Source: Burkholderia sp. SRS-W-2-2016
GTDB taxonomy: Bacteria; Pseudomonadota; Gammaproteobacteria; Burkholderiales; Burkholderiaceae
Length of the DNA: 64,000 bases
Reading direction: 5' to 3'
Assembly (NCBI RefSeq): GCF_001931485.1
Contig: NZ_MSDV01000021.1
Span: 1 to 64,000 of the forward strand
The notes beneath the pieces were generated by a model. It saw only the letters and a program-made list of their open reading frames with translations, was not told where the DNA came from and searched no databases. How positions within the stretch are numbered: position 1 is the stretch's first letter; every line of letters begins with the position of its first letter. Shown here piece after piece: positions 1-9,359 of this stretch. The position numbers and the translations under genes were made by a program.

Positions 1-1
1 C

Positions 2-77
2 TGGAGCGGGAGACGAGGCTCGAACTCGCGACCTCAACCTTGGCAAGGTTGCGCTCTACCAACTGAGCTACTCCCGC
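2..77 (-). tRNA. tRNA-Gly (anticodon GCC)
   Basis: The minus strand folds as a full cloverleaf. A 7-bp acceptor stem (GCGGGAG/CTCCCGC) is followed by a T discriminator and an encoded CCA. The D-loop (AGCTCAGTTGGTAGAGC) and T-arm (GTTCGAGCC) are standard. The anticodon loop CTTGCCAAG gives anticodon GCC, which reads GGC/GGT glycine codons. It lies 6 nt downstream of tRNA-Asn in the same direction, so the two are probably co-transcribed and separated by processing. Confidence 0.96.
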
Positions 78-83
78 GTTGCC

Positions 84-159
84 TGGCTCCCCGACCTGGG
101 CTCGAACCAGGGACCTACGGATTAACAGTCCGGCGCTCTACCGACTGAGCTATCGGGGA
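84..159 (-). tRNA. tRNA-Asn (anticodon GTT)
   Basis: The minus strand shows an acceptor stem TCCCCGA/TCGGGGA, discriminator G and encoded CCA. The D-arm and T-arm (GGTTCGAGCC) are canonical, and the anticodon loop CTGTTAA gives GTT for asparagine. It is the promoter-proximal member of the Asn-Gly tRNA pair. The 89 bases between it and the lipoprotein stop at 249 must hold the tRNA promoter or a read-through path. Confidence 0.96.
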
Positions 160-248
160 TCATGCGTTGTGAAGCGGACGGGATTGTACAACATCGCTCA
201 GCAAAAATGTCATGCCCCGCGACAGCGATTCACACAGCGCTCGCACAC

Positions 249-920
249 TCAGCGCTGAAACACCTCGTCGGCGACCCACCCTTCCGAAGTCAGGTGCACT
301 CCCTCCCTCAACTGCATGGACCCCGCCCCATCGATCACCCGCTTCACCATAGGAAACACCCGCTGCGCGTCGGCGTTCGTCGCCCACGCAGCCGGCTCGA
401 TCCTGTACGTATAAACAACGGACGTCACCGTCTTCCCATCCATCTGCATCGGCCGCTCCCACCCGACAACCTTGTCGAGCTTGAGCGTCGCCGCGCAAAA
501 ATCCGCCGGGTGCGTAACCCGCGAAGTCGCCGTAGCGACAACTTCAGGAATCTGCAGGTAGTACTTTTTCCCTTCATCGGTCAACTGATACTGCCGCGCG
601 GCAGCGGTAATCTTCTTGCCGTCGCCATCGACCCGCTCGACCATCATGTCCTTACCCGTCACCAACCCGAGCTTCTCGAGCACCGGCATCTGAATCGCGT
701 CGCGCGTGCGCTTGGCCTGATCTTCAGTCGTCGTATAGATCGGCCAATCGTATTTGGCGAGACACAGATGCCCGCGCTTACCCAGATAGTCGTTGATCGT
801 GGCAGTGAAGTTTTCCTGATTAGCGTCCTGGCTCTTATCGTGGCAGCCAGCTGCAAGCGTCAGTGCAAGCAGGGAAAGCGCGCCGCCTGCAAGGCGAATG
901 GCGGTGGAACGTCGAATCAT
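249..920 (-). CDS. Predicted lipoprotein of unknown function
   Basis: The protein has 223 residues. I chose the ATG at 920 because it directly precedes a type II signal peptide: basic MIRRSTAIRL, a hydrophobic stretch, then a lipobox with Cys about residue 26 (LAAGC). An upstream ATG at 974 would add 18 residues that bury the signal. The mature part is soluble and has no motif I recognise. It would be membrane-anchored facing the periplasm. It lies 63 nt downstream of the cytochrome peroxidase gene on the same strand and may be its last operon member. Confidence 0.7.
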   Translation of the reverse strand: MIRRSTAIRLAGGALSLLALTLAAGCHDKSQDANQENFTATINDYLGKRGHLCLAKYDWPIYTTTEDQAKRTRDAIQMPVLEKLGLVTGKDMMVERVDGDGKKITAAARQYQLTDEGKKYYLQIPEVVATATSRVTHPADFCAATLKLDKVVGWERPMQMDGKTVTSVVYTYRIEPAAWATNADAQRVFPMVKRVIDGAGSMQLREGVHLTSEGWVADEVFQR

Positions 921-983
921 GATGTTATTGCTCGATTGAATAATTAGGTTTTCAAAATATCTCGTATCACGCACGGCACGCGG

Positions 984-2462
984 TCAGTTCACGCAAGCGC
1001 CACTAGTGGGCTGCGTCGCCGGCACCTGATAACCATCGGTCAGCGTGTTCAGAAAGCACACCAGATCCGCGATGTTCTGCTGCGTGAGCTGCGGTGTCGA
1101 ATGGAACGCACGCGGCTTCGCGCCATCGGCCGCGGTCGTGCCGCCAGCATCGGTCTGCCCTTGCCCCATCGGCAATTCTTCGTCGATATTGCCCTGATAC
1201 GCGGCCGGCAGATCGTTGAAGCTCGTCACCGTCGCGCCCGATGCATACGTCGGGAACAGCGCATACGACGGATTCTGCGTGGTCTGGCTGCTATCGCCGC
1301 CGCTGCTCGGATACCAGTACTCCGGATTGGTATCGCGGGTGTTGTAGAAATTCAGCACCTGGGTGAGCGAATGGAACACGCCATTGTGGAAGAGCGCGGT
1401 ACGTGTAGCCACGTTACGCAGCGTCGGCACCTTGAAGCGGCCGCAATACGGGTCGGGCACGTTCACGCCGGTGAACGAATCCGGACCGCTGCCGCTATTC
1501 GCGGTGCCCGGCGGATGCAGCGTGTTGAACGGTCCGCACAGACCCATGTCGTAGTACGCGCTATTCGTATTGCTCGGAATCGGGTCGGGGTTGTCCGGAA
1601 TCGACGCGTCGTTACGCGGTGCGCCGATCGCCTGGTACGTGAAGTCGGTCATCAGGCCGACGGAGCCGTTGAAGTTCGCGCCCGCGTAATGGCAGGCCAC
1701 GCAGCCGGCGCCCTTGTCGGTGTCGTTGAACAGTTGCAGACCGCGCAACTCCGCCGCCGTCAGCGTGCCGCCCACCTTGTTCGATTCGTACAGATCGAAC
1801 TTGCTCGAATACGGCGCGAAGCTCGGCTCTTCGGTCTGGTACGCCTGCAACGCGAGACCGATGTCGGTGAACGCGGCATCGGCGTTCGAGAACACATCCG
1901 CGCCGAACGCCTGCTTGAACAACGCCGCATACGAGCCGTTCTTCACCGCGTCGACAACGGCCGCCTGCGACGGGCTGTTCATCTCGACCGGATTGAGCAG
2001 CGGCAGCGCGGCCTGGGTCGCGAGCGTGGTCGCGCGGCCATCCCACATGAAGCCGCCGCCCGGTGCGTTCTGGGTGATGCCGTCGGGGTTGTCGGCGATG
2101 TCGTTGTAGGCCGGCGTCATCGATTTGTAGCGCAGCGACGGCACCGCGCGCTGCCCCGCCACCGACGGATCCGAGCCGAGCTGCACCGACAGGCTGTTCG
2201 GCGGCCCATACGCGTATTGCGGGTTGTGGCAGGTCGCGCACGCCATGTTCTTGTTGCCCGACAGATTCTGGTCGAAGAACAGCTGTTTGCCGACCTGCGC
2301 GGCGGCGCTCAGCGTGACCGTCGCGGGCGGCGCGACGCTGCTGGTCCCGCCGCCGCCCGACGCGGTCTGGCTCGAACCGCTGGCGCCGTCGCTGCCACCG
2401 CCGCCGCACGCGGTCAAGATCACGGAGAGCGCGCACAGCACGCCGAGGGAAAGTTTTCGCAT
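984..2462 (-). CDS. Di-haem cytochrome c peroxidase family lipoprotein
   Basis: The protein has 492 residues. The ATG at 2462 starts a lipoprotein signal ending in LTAC followed by a Gly/Ser-rich linker (about residues 18-45). Two CXXCH haem sites are visible: CATCH in the first quarter, followed by NPQYAYG, and CVACH near the middle. A late 'FHNGVFHSL' region resembles the CcpA/MauG fold. Family members reduce H2O2 or oxidise substrates in the periplasm using electrons from small cytochromes. It is larger than classical CcpA (about 330 residues) because of insertions. Physiological substrate is unknown. Confidence 0.85.
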   Translation of the reverse strand: MRKLSLGVLCALSVILTACGGGGSDGASGSSQTASGGGGTSSVAPPATVTLSAAAQVGKQLFFDQNLSGNKNMACATCHNPQYAYGPPNSLSVQLGSDPSVAGQRAVPSLRYKSMTPAYNDIADNPDGITQNAPGGGFMWDGRATTLATQAALPLLNPVEMNSPSQAAVVDAVKNGSYAALFKQAFGADVFSNADAAFTDIGLALQAYQTEEPSFAPYSSKFDLYESNKVGGTLTAAELRGLQLFNDTDKGAGCVACHYAGANFNGSVGLMTDFTYQAIGAPRNDASIPDNPDPIPSNTNSAYYDMGLCGPFNTLHPPGTANSGSGPDSFTGVNVPDPYCGRFKVPTLRNVATRTALFHNGVFHSLTQVLNFYNTRDTNPEYWYPSSGGDSSQTTQNPSYALFPTYASGATVTSFNDLPAAYQGNIDEELPMGQGQTDAGGTTAADGAKPRAFHSTPQLTQQNIADLVCFLNTLTDGYQVPATQPTSGACVN

Positions 2463-2584
2463 GTCGATCTGTATTGCTGAATCCGATTGCCGGGCGGTCC
2501 TGGCTGAGCCCTTCGACAACGAGGGCCTGGCTAACCGCGGGTACCGCTAAGGCCGCGCGGCAATCGGACGAATGGAATGGAAAA

Positions 2585-2615
2585 CTGCCAGACCGCACGA
2601 AAAGCGGTCCGGCAG
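2585..2615 (-). terminator. Rho-independent terminator after the phosphoesterase gene
   Basis: Read on the minus strand, CTGCC-GACCGC-type arms pair around an A/T-rich loop, with one mismatch within 12 positions. The hairpin is followed by TTTT at 2584-2581. It lies 100 nt after the phosphoesterase stop and before the cytochrome gene, so the two lipoprotein genes are probably separate transcripts. Confidence 0.7.
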
Positions 2616-2668
2616 AAAGCACTCAAATAGCAGTGAAATAGTGGTTCAGCACCTGTTAGCACCTGGCT

Positions 2669-2698
2669 GCGGACAACGCGGCGCACCGCGTTGTCCGC
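2669..2698. repeat. Perfect 13-bp inverted repeat just after the phosphoesterase stop
   Basis: GCGGACAACGCGG and its exact reverse complement flank a 4-base CGCA loop. It starts 16 nt past the stop codon and has no U-run. It may stabilise the 3' end of the mRNA or act with the second hairpin at 2585-2615. Confidence 0.65.
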
Positions 2699-2714
2699 CT
2701 GCATGCCGGCCTCG

Positions 2715-5066
2715 TTACTTCTTCGCCGACTTCAGCGCCCAGACGTTGGTCTGGGTCGCGTCCGGGCCAGGGCCACGCGAAGCCAGCGACGTGGTCGTCA
2801 CGTCGACCGCGTTGAGCTTCTGCGTGTAGGCCGCCGGCGTGACGTACGCGTGGTTCATCGGACGCACCGAGTCGAAGTGCGTATCCGCGCTGCCCAGCAT
2901 TTCCGGCAGGTTCGCGATGTTGCCCGCGATGAACGATTCGCTGTACTTCGCACGAGCGAGGTACGTGTACGGCTGCGCCGGGTCGGCCACCTGGAACATG
3001 TCCTGCAGCGTGCGCACGAACGAGAAGTGGCTGTACTCGTCGCTATCCACCACGTTCGGGTTCGCCTGGTTGGTCGCGACACCGAACACCGAGTTGCCGT
3101 GACCATGGTTGCCCTGGTTGTACAGCGTCGTCGTGACCGGCGAGTACTTGCCGTTCGTGTACGTCAGCGGTGCCTGGTTCACGTTCGACGTCGACGGATT
3201 CCAGCCGCAGCACGAGGTCGAGCTGCCTTCGCCTTCGTCGAACATCACGACGATCGCGACCTTGCGGTTCGGGTTGGTCCAGATTGGCGATGCCTGGATC
3301 TTCGCCACCACCTGACGCACGTAGTCGTCGCCGCGTTGGACGATCGCGGTGCTGCCGCCCGCGCACGACGGATCGGAGCCGGTGCCGTGCATGTCGTCGC
3401 ACTGGTCGGGCATGATGAAGTTCAGGTTGCCGACGTCGCCGGTTGCGAGGTCGGTGCTGAACTGGTCATAGTTGTAGCCCGCCGGGATCGGGTAATCCTT
3501 CGAGTTCGCGAGCACCGATGCCGGGTATTGCGTACCGAAGATCGTGCGGTTGTTCGCGTAGAACTCCGGCAGATTACGCGCGCTCTGATACGGGATCGCC
3601 GGGCTGTGCTTGGTCTTGTACAGCGCGCCGGGCAGCGCGTAGGCCGTGCCGTTCGAACCCGGACCCGTGTAGGTCGCCGAGATCGTGGTTTCCGCGATGC
3701 TGTCCGCACGCGGATCCTGACCCGGGTTCATCGACTCGCTGTAGGTACGCCACGTCATACCGGCTTGCGACAGCAGCGTGAACAGATTCGGTGCCTGGAT
3801 GTTGTGGTTCGCGATCGTGCCGGTCGACGAGCACGCTGCGCTCGTGTAGCTGGTCAGGTGCGCGGTGTCCGTCGGCGGCAGTGCGCCGGTCGCGACGAGC
3901 GGCTGGCCGTCCGAAGCGGTACCGCCTGCAAATGCCTTGTCGGTCGGTGCGTTCGCGCCGGTCGTGCCCGCGCCGCAGCCCCACCAGTTGTCGTCGACGA
4001 TACCCCAGTCGTCCGCGCCGCCGAGTGCCGTGTAGTTCGGCTCGCTCGGGTTGCCGGTCGAGTAGTAGGTCGTGAACTGGTTGTTGGCCGTCAGGAACTG
4101 GTTGATGTACGGCGCGTTGCTCGAGTCGAGAATGCCCGGCACGCCCGGCACCGGACCCACGCTGTGGTTCTCGAGCATGATCACGAACACGTTGTCGTAA
4201 CGCGGAATGCCTTCCACGTTGAACGCGGCCTGCTGCGCCTGTGCGAACGTGATCGGTGCCTGCGTCTGGGCCGGCGTCACGGCCGTCACAGCGCTGACGC
4301 CCGATGCGGCCACGAGTGCCGGAAGCGCCGGATCGCCGCCGCTTACCGCGAGGTTATCCGGGTACATGTCGCCGCGATCGAGCTTGGTCGTCGCGTACGT
4401 GTAGCGGTTCGTCAGCTGGTTGTCTTCGAACAGCATCGTTTGCTGTTCGGCGCCCGACAGCTTGTTCACGTCGGCGAGCACATCGCTCGCGCTGACCGTG
4501 ACCGCCGACGCGCCCAGCGCCGCGACGCTCATGCGCGACGCGAGGTTGGCTTTTTCGGTTGCGTAGTCGGTGCCGTTGGCTTCGACGAGGCGCTGCACTT
4601 CGCTCGACATCGGGCTGATCACGACGTTCGTCGCGCCCTGGTCGGCCACTTGCGCGGCCGAAGCGCGCAGGATCATGTGGCTCGCAACCGCCGCGCCGCT
4701 CGCGGTGTTGGTCGCCTTGGTGCTGACGTCGGCGATCAGTTGACCCGTCACCTTCGATTGCAGCGAGAAGTGACCCTTGCTGTCGGTCGTCGCGCTCGGC
4801 TCGCCCGAATCGCACACGCCGTTGCCGTTCGCGTCGACGCATACCGTCGCGCCGGAGTAGTAGCCGGCCGTGATCGTCGGGTTACCCGACGTGTTGCCCG
4901 CCGCGAACGACGATGCGCTCACCACGCCCGAGTACGTGGTGGCCGCGGCCGTCGGGCTCGTCGGGTTGGACGAATGATCGTCGTTGCCGCCGCACGCTGC
5001 GAGGACGCAGGCAGCGGCGATCGATGTAAGAAGTAGAGTGCTACGTGGAGCGAGACTGACCGACAT
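2715..5066 (-). CDS. Alkaline phosphatase/AcpA-type phosphoesterase lipoprotein
   Basis: The protein has 783 residues. A signal with lipobox LAAC near residue 25 is followed by an N-terminal region holding a carboxypeptidase-regulatory-like segment (CVDANGNGVCDSGEP, then 'TTDSKGHFSL'). The phosphoesterase domain begins near residue 285 with YDNVFVIMLENHS, the metal-ligand motif of the AcpA/phospholipase C family. It continues with SEPNYTALGG and VVMFDEGEGSS, which carry further ligands. The family hydrolyses phosphate esters or phospholipids outside the cytoplasm. The exact substrate cannot be set. The start lies in an AT-rich promoter region. Confidence 0.82.
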   Translation of the reverse strand: MSVSLAPRSTLLLTSIAAACVLAACGGNDDHSSNPTSPTAAATTYSGVVSASSFAAGNTSGNPTITAGYYSGATVCVDANGNGVCDSGEPSATTDSKGHFSLQSKVTGQLIADVSTKATNTASGAAVASHMILRASAAQVADQGATNVVISPMSSEVQRLVEANGTDYATEKANLASRMSVAALGASAVTVSASDVLADVNKLSGAEQQTMLFEDNQLTNRYTYATTKLDRGDMYPDNLAVSGGDPALPALVAASGVSAVTAVTPAQTQAPITFAQAQQAAFNVEGIPRYDNVFVIMLENHSVGPVPGVPGILDSSNAPYINQFLTANNQFTTYYSTGNPSEPNYTALGGADDWGIVDDNWWGCGAGTTGANAPTDKAFAGGTASDGQPLVATGALPPTDTAHLTSYTSAACSSTGTIANHNIQAPNLFTLLSQAGMTWRTYSESMNPGQDPRADSIAETTISATYTGPGSNGTAYALPGALYKTKHSPAIPYQSARNLPEFYANNRTIFGTQYPASVLANSKDYPIPAGYNYDQFSTDLATGDVGNLNFIMPDQCDDMHGTGSDPSCAGGSTAIVQRGDDYVRQVVAKIQASPIWTNPNRKVAIVVMFDEGEGSSTSCCGWNPSTSNVNQAPLTYTNGKYSPVTTTLYNQGNHGHGNSVFGVATNQANPNVVDSDEYSHFSFVRTLQDMFQVADPAQPYTYLARAKYSESFIAGNIANLPEMLGSADTHFDSVRPMNHAYVTPAAYTQKLNAVDVTTTSLASRGPGPDATQTNVWALKSAKK

Positions 5067-5467
5067 TGTGGGACCCCTGTTGGTTTGGAGATGCGACTTT
5101 TTTCCGCCCTAACGGAACTAATCAGTGTTTTTTAAGCAGCGGGATTATCGAAGGGGCATGTTTGTTTTTTATGACATACAACTTTGACCGGACATTTTTC
5201 TCACTTTTGTTTACGGCGTTTTACCGAATGCGTGCGGGCCCACTCTGATTTATTGATTTATTCGGCCCTGTCACGGAATTGAAATATTCGCTCGATATTC
5301 GCGCGTGAGCCTTGCCAGTCAAGCCACAGCGGCGATACCTTCTCGTTTATTTACGGCTTCTTGACAGTCAATTTCAATTGAAAGTTATTGGAAAGCTTCC
5401 GGCCTTGATGATGACTTTCTTTAATTACAATAACGAAAGGCAATCGTTATTAATCAGAAAGAATTAA
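5067..5467. other. AT-rich intergenic region upstream of the phosphoesterase
   Basis: This stretch is markedly richer in A and T than its surroundings and has no convincing reading frame. It must hold the minus-strand promoter of the phosphoesterase gene. Apart from poly-T patches (5096-5175) I see no clear operator. Confidence 0.5.
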
Positions 5468-5626
5468 ATGGGGAACCCGATGCTGCGCATCTATCGTGGA
5501 AGCTGCCATTGCCAACTCGTGAGATTCGAAGCCCAAATCGACTTCAGCAACGGCACGTCGAAATGCAATTGCAGTTTTTGGAGCCGCTTGAGGTTGTGGA
5601 ACGTGAAGGTGCGACGACTGGGATAA
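5468..5626 (+). pseudogene. Truncated GFA/CENP-V-domain gene remnant
   Basis: An ATG at 5468 opens a 52-codon frame ending at TAA 5624-5626. It carries the start of a glutathione-dependent formaldehyde-activating (GFA) domain: IYRGSCHC, then VRFEA, DFSNGT and KCNCS. The family's zinc-binding cysteines CHC and CNC are present, but the third expected cysteine of CNCSxC is replaced by Trp (CNCSFW). The frame stops after about a third of the usual 120-140 residues. The following 250 bases contain no continuation that I can find. A decayed fragment is the best reading. Confidence 0.6.
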
Positions 5627-6904
<1,278 letters not shown>

Positions 6905-6932
6905 AAGTCATTCGTGAAGTAATGCGGTGACG

Positions 6933-6965
6933 AAGCGCGGGACCGGGTGACCGGCCCGCGCTTTG
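6933..6965 (+). terminator. Terminator hairpin after the TRAP binding protein
   Basis: AAGCGCGGG(A)CCGG pairs with CCGGCCCGCGCTT around a 4-base loop, with one bulged A, 28 nt after the stop codon. The U-run is weak (CTTTG), but stem strength and placement fit a terminator. Confidence 0.65.
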
Positions 6966-7229
6966 TCATTGCGCCGATCTCGACGAGTATCACCGCGCTT
7001 GCCATCGCGCTTCTCGCCTCAATAAGCGGCGCCCGGCCAACACGCGCCGACGCACCGCTCACTACACCCTCTCGCGCAACGCGCGTCCGCGACAAATAAA
7101 AACGGCCTCGCCCAACATGCGCCGGGGCTGCACCCACCCGGAATTCGCACGTCGGCCGAGGCCGCTTTCATTCTTTACCGCTGTCGGTTACCGCTGTTCG
7201 GTTACTGCTTTCGTTTTCGTTAGCCGTAC
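6966..7229. other. Intergenic region between convergent TRAP and phcQ genes
   Basis: No gene seen. It holds a candidate minus-strand terminator for the phc operon: GCGGCCTCG (7157-7166) and CGAGGCCG (7102-7110) are complementary across a long loop and are followed on the minus strand by TTTTT (about 7097-7101). Confidence 0.45.
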
Positions 7230-8231
7230 TCAGAACTGCTCGATCCAGGTCGCGAGACGATCGGCGGCGAAATCGGCCTTCGGCTGCGTGGCGCGGAATG
7301 CGATCGCGTCACCCACACGCGCCGGCTCCAGTGCAACACCGTTACCGTCGAGCCACAGCAAGCCTGCCAGCCACACCGCGTGCTCGCTCGGCACCGCTTT
7401 GTCGCCCGCTTGCGCGAGGAACTCGGCCAATGACGCCGGCTCGTTCCACACGAAACCCTCGCCTTCGGCACGCACGTCGAGGCCCGCTTCCGCGAGCGTC
7501 GCGGCCAGTGTAGCGACCGCGTTGCTGCCCGCCGGATTCGGGTGCCGGTTGCGCAGCCCCGCCAGCTGGCTGGCGACCTGATGACCGAACGCTCCGCTGC
7601 GCGCGCTCTCGGCGCCGACCAGATCGGAGTAGTCCTGCAGCAGCCAGTCCGGCTCGGCGTTCTGCGCGTCGGCGAGCACCGCCGCGGCGAGATAGGTTTC
7701 CACCGGCTGGAAGCGCTCGGTGCCGAGCAGCGTCGCGGCCAGCGAGCGCACCAGACCGATCCGCGTCGCGACCGTCTGCTTCTGCAGCACGCCGAGCTTC
7801 TCGCGCAGCAACTGGTCGCGCTCCTTGCGCAGATCGGCCAGTTCCAGCGCCTGCTTCAGCTCCATGCGCAGCGCGGTGATGTCCCACGGCTTCTTGATGT
7901 AGCGGTGGATATGACCCAGGTTGACAGCCGCCACGGTCTGATCGATTTCCGAGTAGGCGGTGGTCAGAATCCGCACGATGTGCGGATAGCGCTCGCTCGC
8001 ATAGCGGAGCAATTCGTTGCCGAATTCGCCCGGCATGCGCTGGTCGGAGACGAGGACCCCGACCCGGTCGCCATGCGCGTCCAGCAGAGCCTTGCCTTCT
8101 TCCACCGAGCCGCCAGTCAGGACCGGCGCCAGGCTTCCGATGGCACGCTGGAAGTACTTCACGGCCGTGGCCTCGTCATCGACGAAAATGATCGCCGGCA
8201 TCGAGTCCTGGTTGGCATTTGCTTCGTTCAT
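7230..8231 (-). CDS. phcQ: PhcQ-type response regulator
   Basis: The protein has 333 residues. ATG 8231 is preceded by AGGAG and overlaps the phcR stop by one base (TGATG), implying translational coupling. Residues 12-130 form a receiver domain with the acidic pair in IFVDDE, phosphoacceptor Asp63 in VSDQRMPG, and the KP lysine in YIKKPWD. The remaining 200 residues have a short coiled coil (LADLRKERDQLLREKLG) and a C-terminal domain without a DNA-binding motif. In Ralstonia, PhcQ is the last gene of phcBSRQ and acts downstream of PhcS/PhcR in 3-hydroxy fatty acid methyl ester sensing. Assignment rests on domain order plus gene order. Confidence 0.82.
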   Translation of the reverse strand: MNEANANQDSMPAIIFVDDEATAVKYFQRAIGSLAPVLTGGSVEEGKALLDAHGDRVGVLVSDQRMPGEFGNELLRYASERYPHIVRILTTAYSEIDQTVAAVNLGHIHRYIKKPWDITALRMELKQALELADLRKERDQLLREKLGVLQKQTVATRIGLVRSLAATLLGTERFQPVETYLAAAVLADAQNAEPDWLLQDYSDLVGAESARSGAFGHQVASQLAGLRNRHPNPAGSNAVATLAATLAEAGLDVRAEGEGFVWNEPASLAEFLAQAGDKAVPSEHAVWLAGLLWLDGNGVALEPARVGDAIAFRATQPKADFAADRLATWIEQF

Positions 8232-9352
8232 CAACAACTCCTGTGCGTTTGACCTTTGATATGGGGGAAATCCAGCACTACGGTGGTGCCTCCCCCCGGC
8301 GTGGACTCGATCTCGAGTCCGCCGCCACAGGACTGCATGACCCGGTTGCATAAAATCAGGCCCAAGCCATTACCCCCGGATTTAGCGTGTGTCGTAATCG
8401 GGTCCGTGAGCAGACGGGCTTTGATTTCCGGCGGAATGCCCGGACCGTTGTCGCAAATGGCGATGCTCGGTGCCGGCTCCGCCGTCACAGTAAAGCGCAC
8501 CGCCGGCGCGTCGACGCCCGCGAGCGCGCGCAGCGCGTTCGACAGCAGCGACGACAGCACCAGCGCCACGCAATTCGGTTGCGTCACCACCGGGAAGTCG
8601 CCAGCCACATCGACCTGAATCCACGAGCGCTGCGCGGCGGTCAGCGGATAGGTATCGAGCAGCGCCGAAATCAGTCCGTGCGCGGTGACCTCGCTGCGCG
8701 CTTCGTCGCCCTCCGGCTGCCGGCGTCCGTTGTGCACCGAGCGCCAGAACGACGACACCACCGCCATGCAGTACTGCGCGCTTTCGCGCATCGACTTCGC
8801 GGCGCCGAGAATTTCCCCTTCCGCATCGAGCTGCACGGTGGTGCGGCCTTCGATGCTATGTGCGTTCAATGCAATCGCCGCGAGCGGCGTATTCAGTTCG
8901 TGCGCGATGAACGCGAGCGTTTCGTCGATCGCAATCAGCCGCTGGTTCTGCATCGCGCGCTCGTGATGCCGCTCGAACGCCAGTTGCAGCGTCTCGCGCA
9001 CCGCGTCCGGCCTGAGCGGCTTTTCGAGGATGCGGAACACCTCGCCGGTATTGACCGTCTGCAGCAGCATCTCGACGTCCGCGTACGCGGTCACCAGAAT
9101 CCGCACGATATGCGGATATTCGTGCGCGACCTGGCGCAACAGCTGACCGCCGTCACGGCCGGGCATGCGGAAATCGGTGACCAGCACCGCGATGCGCGCG
9201 TTCTCCTGGCGCAGGACCGCGACCGCTTCATCCGCGCTCTTCGCGAGCAGCACGTCGTAATCCGCGCCGACGCTGCGCGCGAAATATTTGCACGCCAACT
9301 CTTCGTCATCGACGTAGAGAAGCGTGGGCTGGGTCTGTCGGATATCGTTCAT
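8231..9352 (-). CDS. phcR: PhcR-type hybrid response regulator/histidine kinase
   Basis: The protein has 373 residues. Residues 8-125 are a receiver domain (LLYVDDE, phosphoacceptor Asp60 in VTDFRMPG, KP lysine in LEKPLRP). Residues 140-370 are a kinase: H-box His151 in IAHELNTPLA, an N-box region (SLLSNALRAL), G1 (DNGPGIPPE) and G2 (GGNGLGLILC). This receiver-then-kinase order, the reverse of usual hybrid kinases, is the PhcR arrangement of Ralstonia. It begins 7 nt after the phcS stop and its stop overlaps phcQ's start. It probably relays signal from PhcS towards PhcA, whose gene is not in this window. Confidence 0.85.
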   Translation of the reverse strand: MNDIRQTQPTLLYVDDEELACKYFARSVGADYDVLLAKSADEAVAVLRQENARIAVLVTDFRMPGRDGGQLLRQVAHEYPHIVRILVTAYADVEMLLQTVNTGEVFRILEKPLRPDAVRETLQLAFERHHERAMQNQRLIAIDETLAFIAHELNTPLAAIALNAHSIEGRTTVQLDAEGEILGAAKSMRESAQYCMAVVSSFWRSVHNGRRQPEGDEARSEVTAHGLISALLDTYPLTAAQRSWIQVDVAGDFPVVTQPNCVALVLSSLLSNALRALAGVDAPAVRFTVTAEPAPSIAICDNGPGIPPEIKARLLTDPITTHAKSGGNGLGLILCNRVMQSCGGGLEIESTPGGGTTVVLDFPHIKGQTHRSC

Positions 9353-9359
9353 CGTGTTC

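Noticed and set aside
2..159. tRNA pair as an integrated-element attachment site
   Set aside because: No integrase gene and no duplicated tRNA 3' end is seen in the adjacent DNA of this window.
2691..5036. Very long plus-strand frame opposite the phosphoesterase gene
   Set aside because: It is arginine/valine-rich with no motifs, while the minus-strand frame has a signal peptide and a clear phosphoesterase domain. Long antisense frames are expected in GC-rich DNA.
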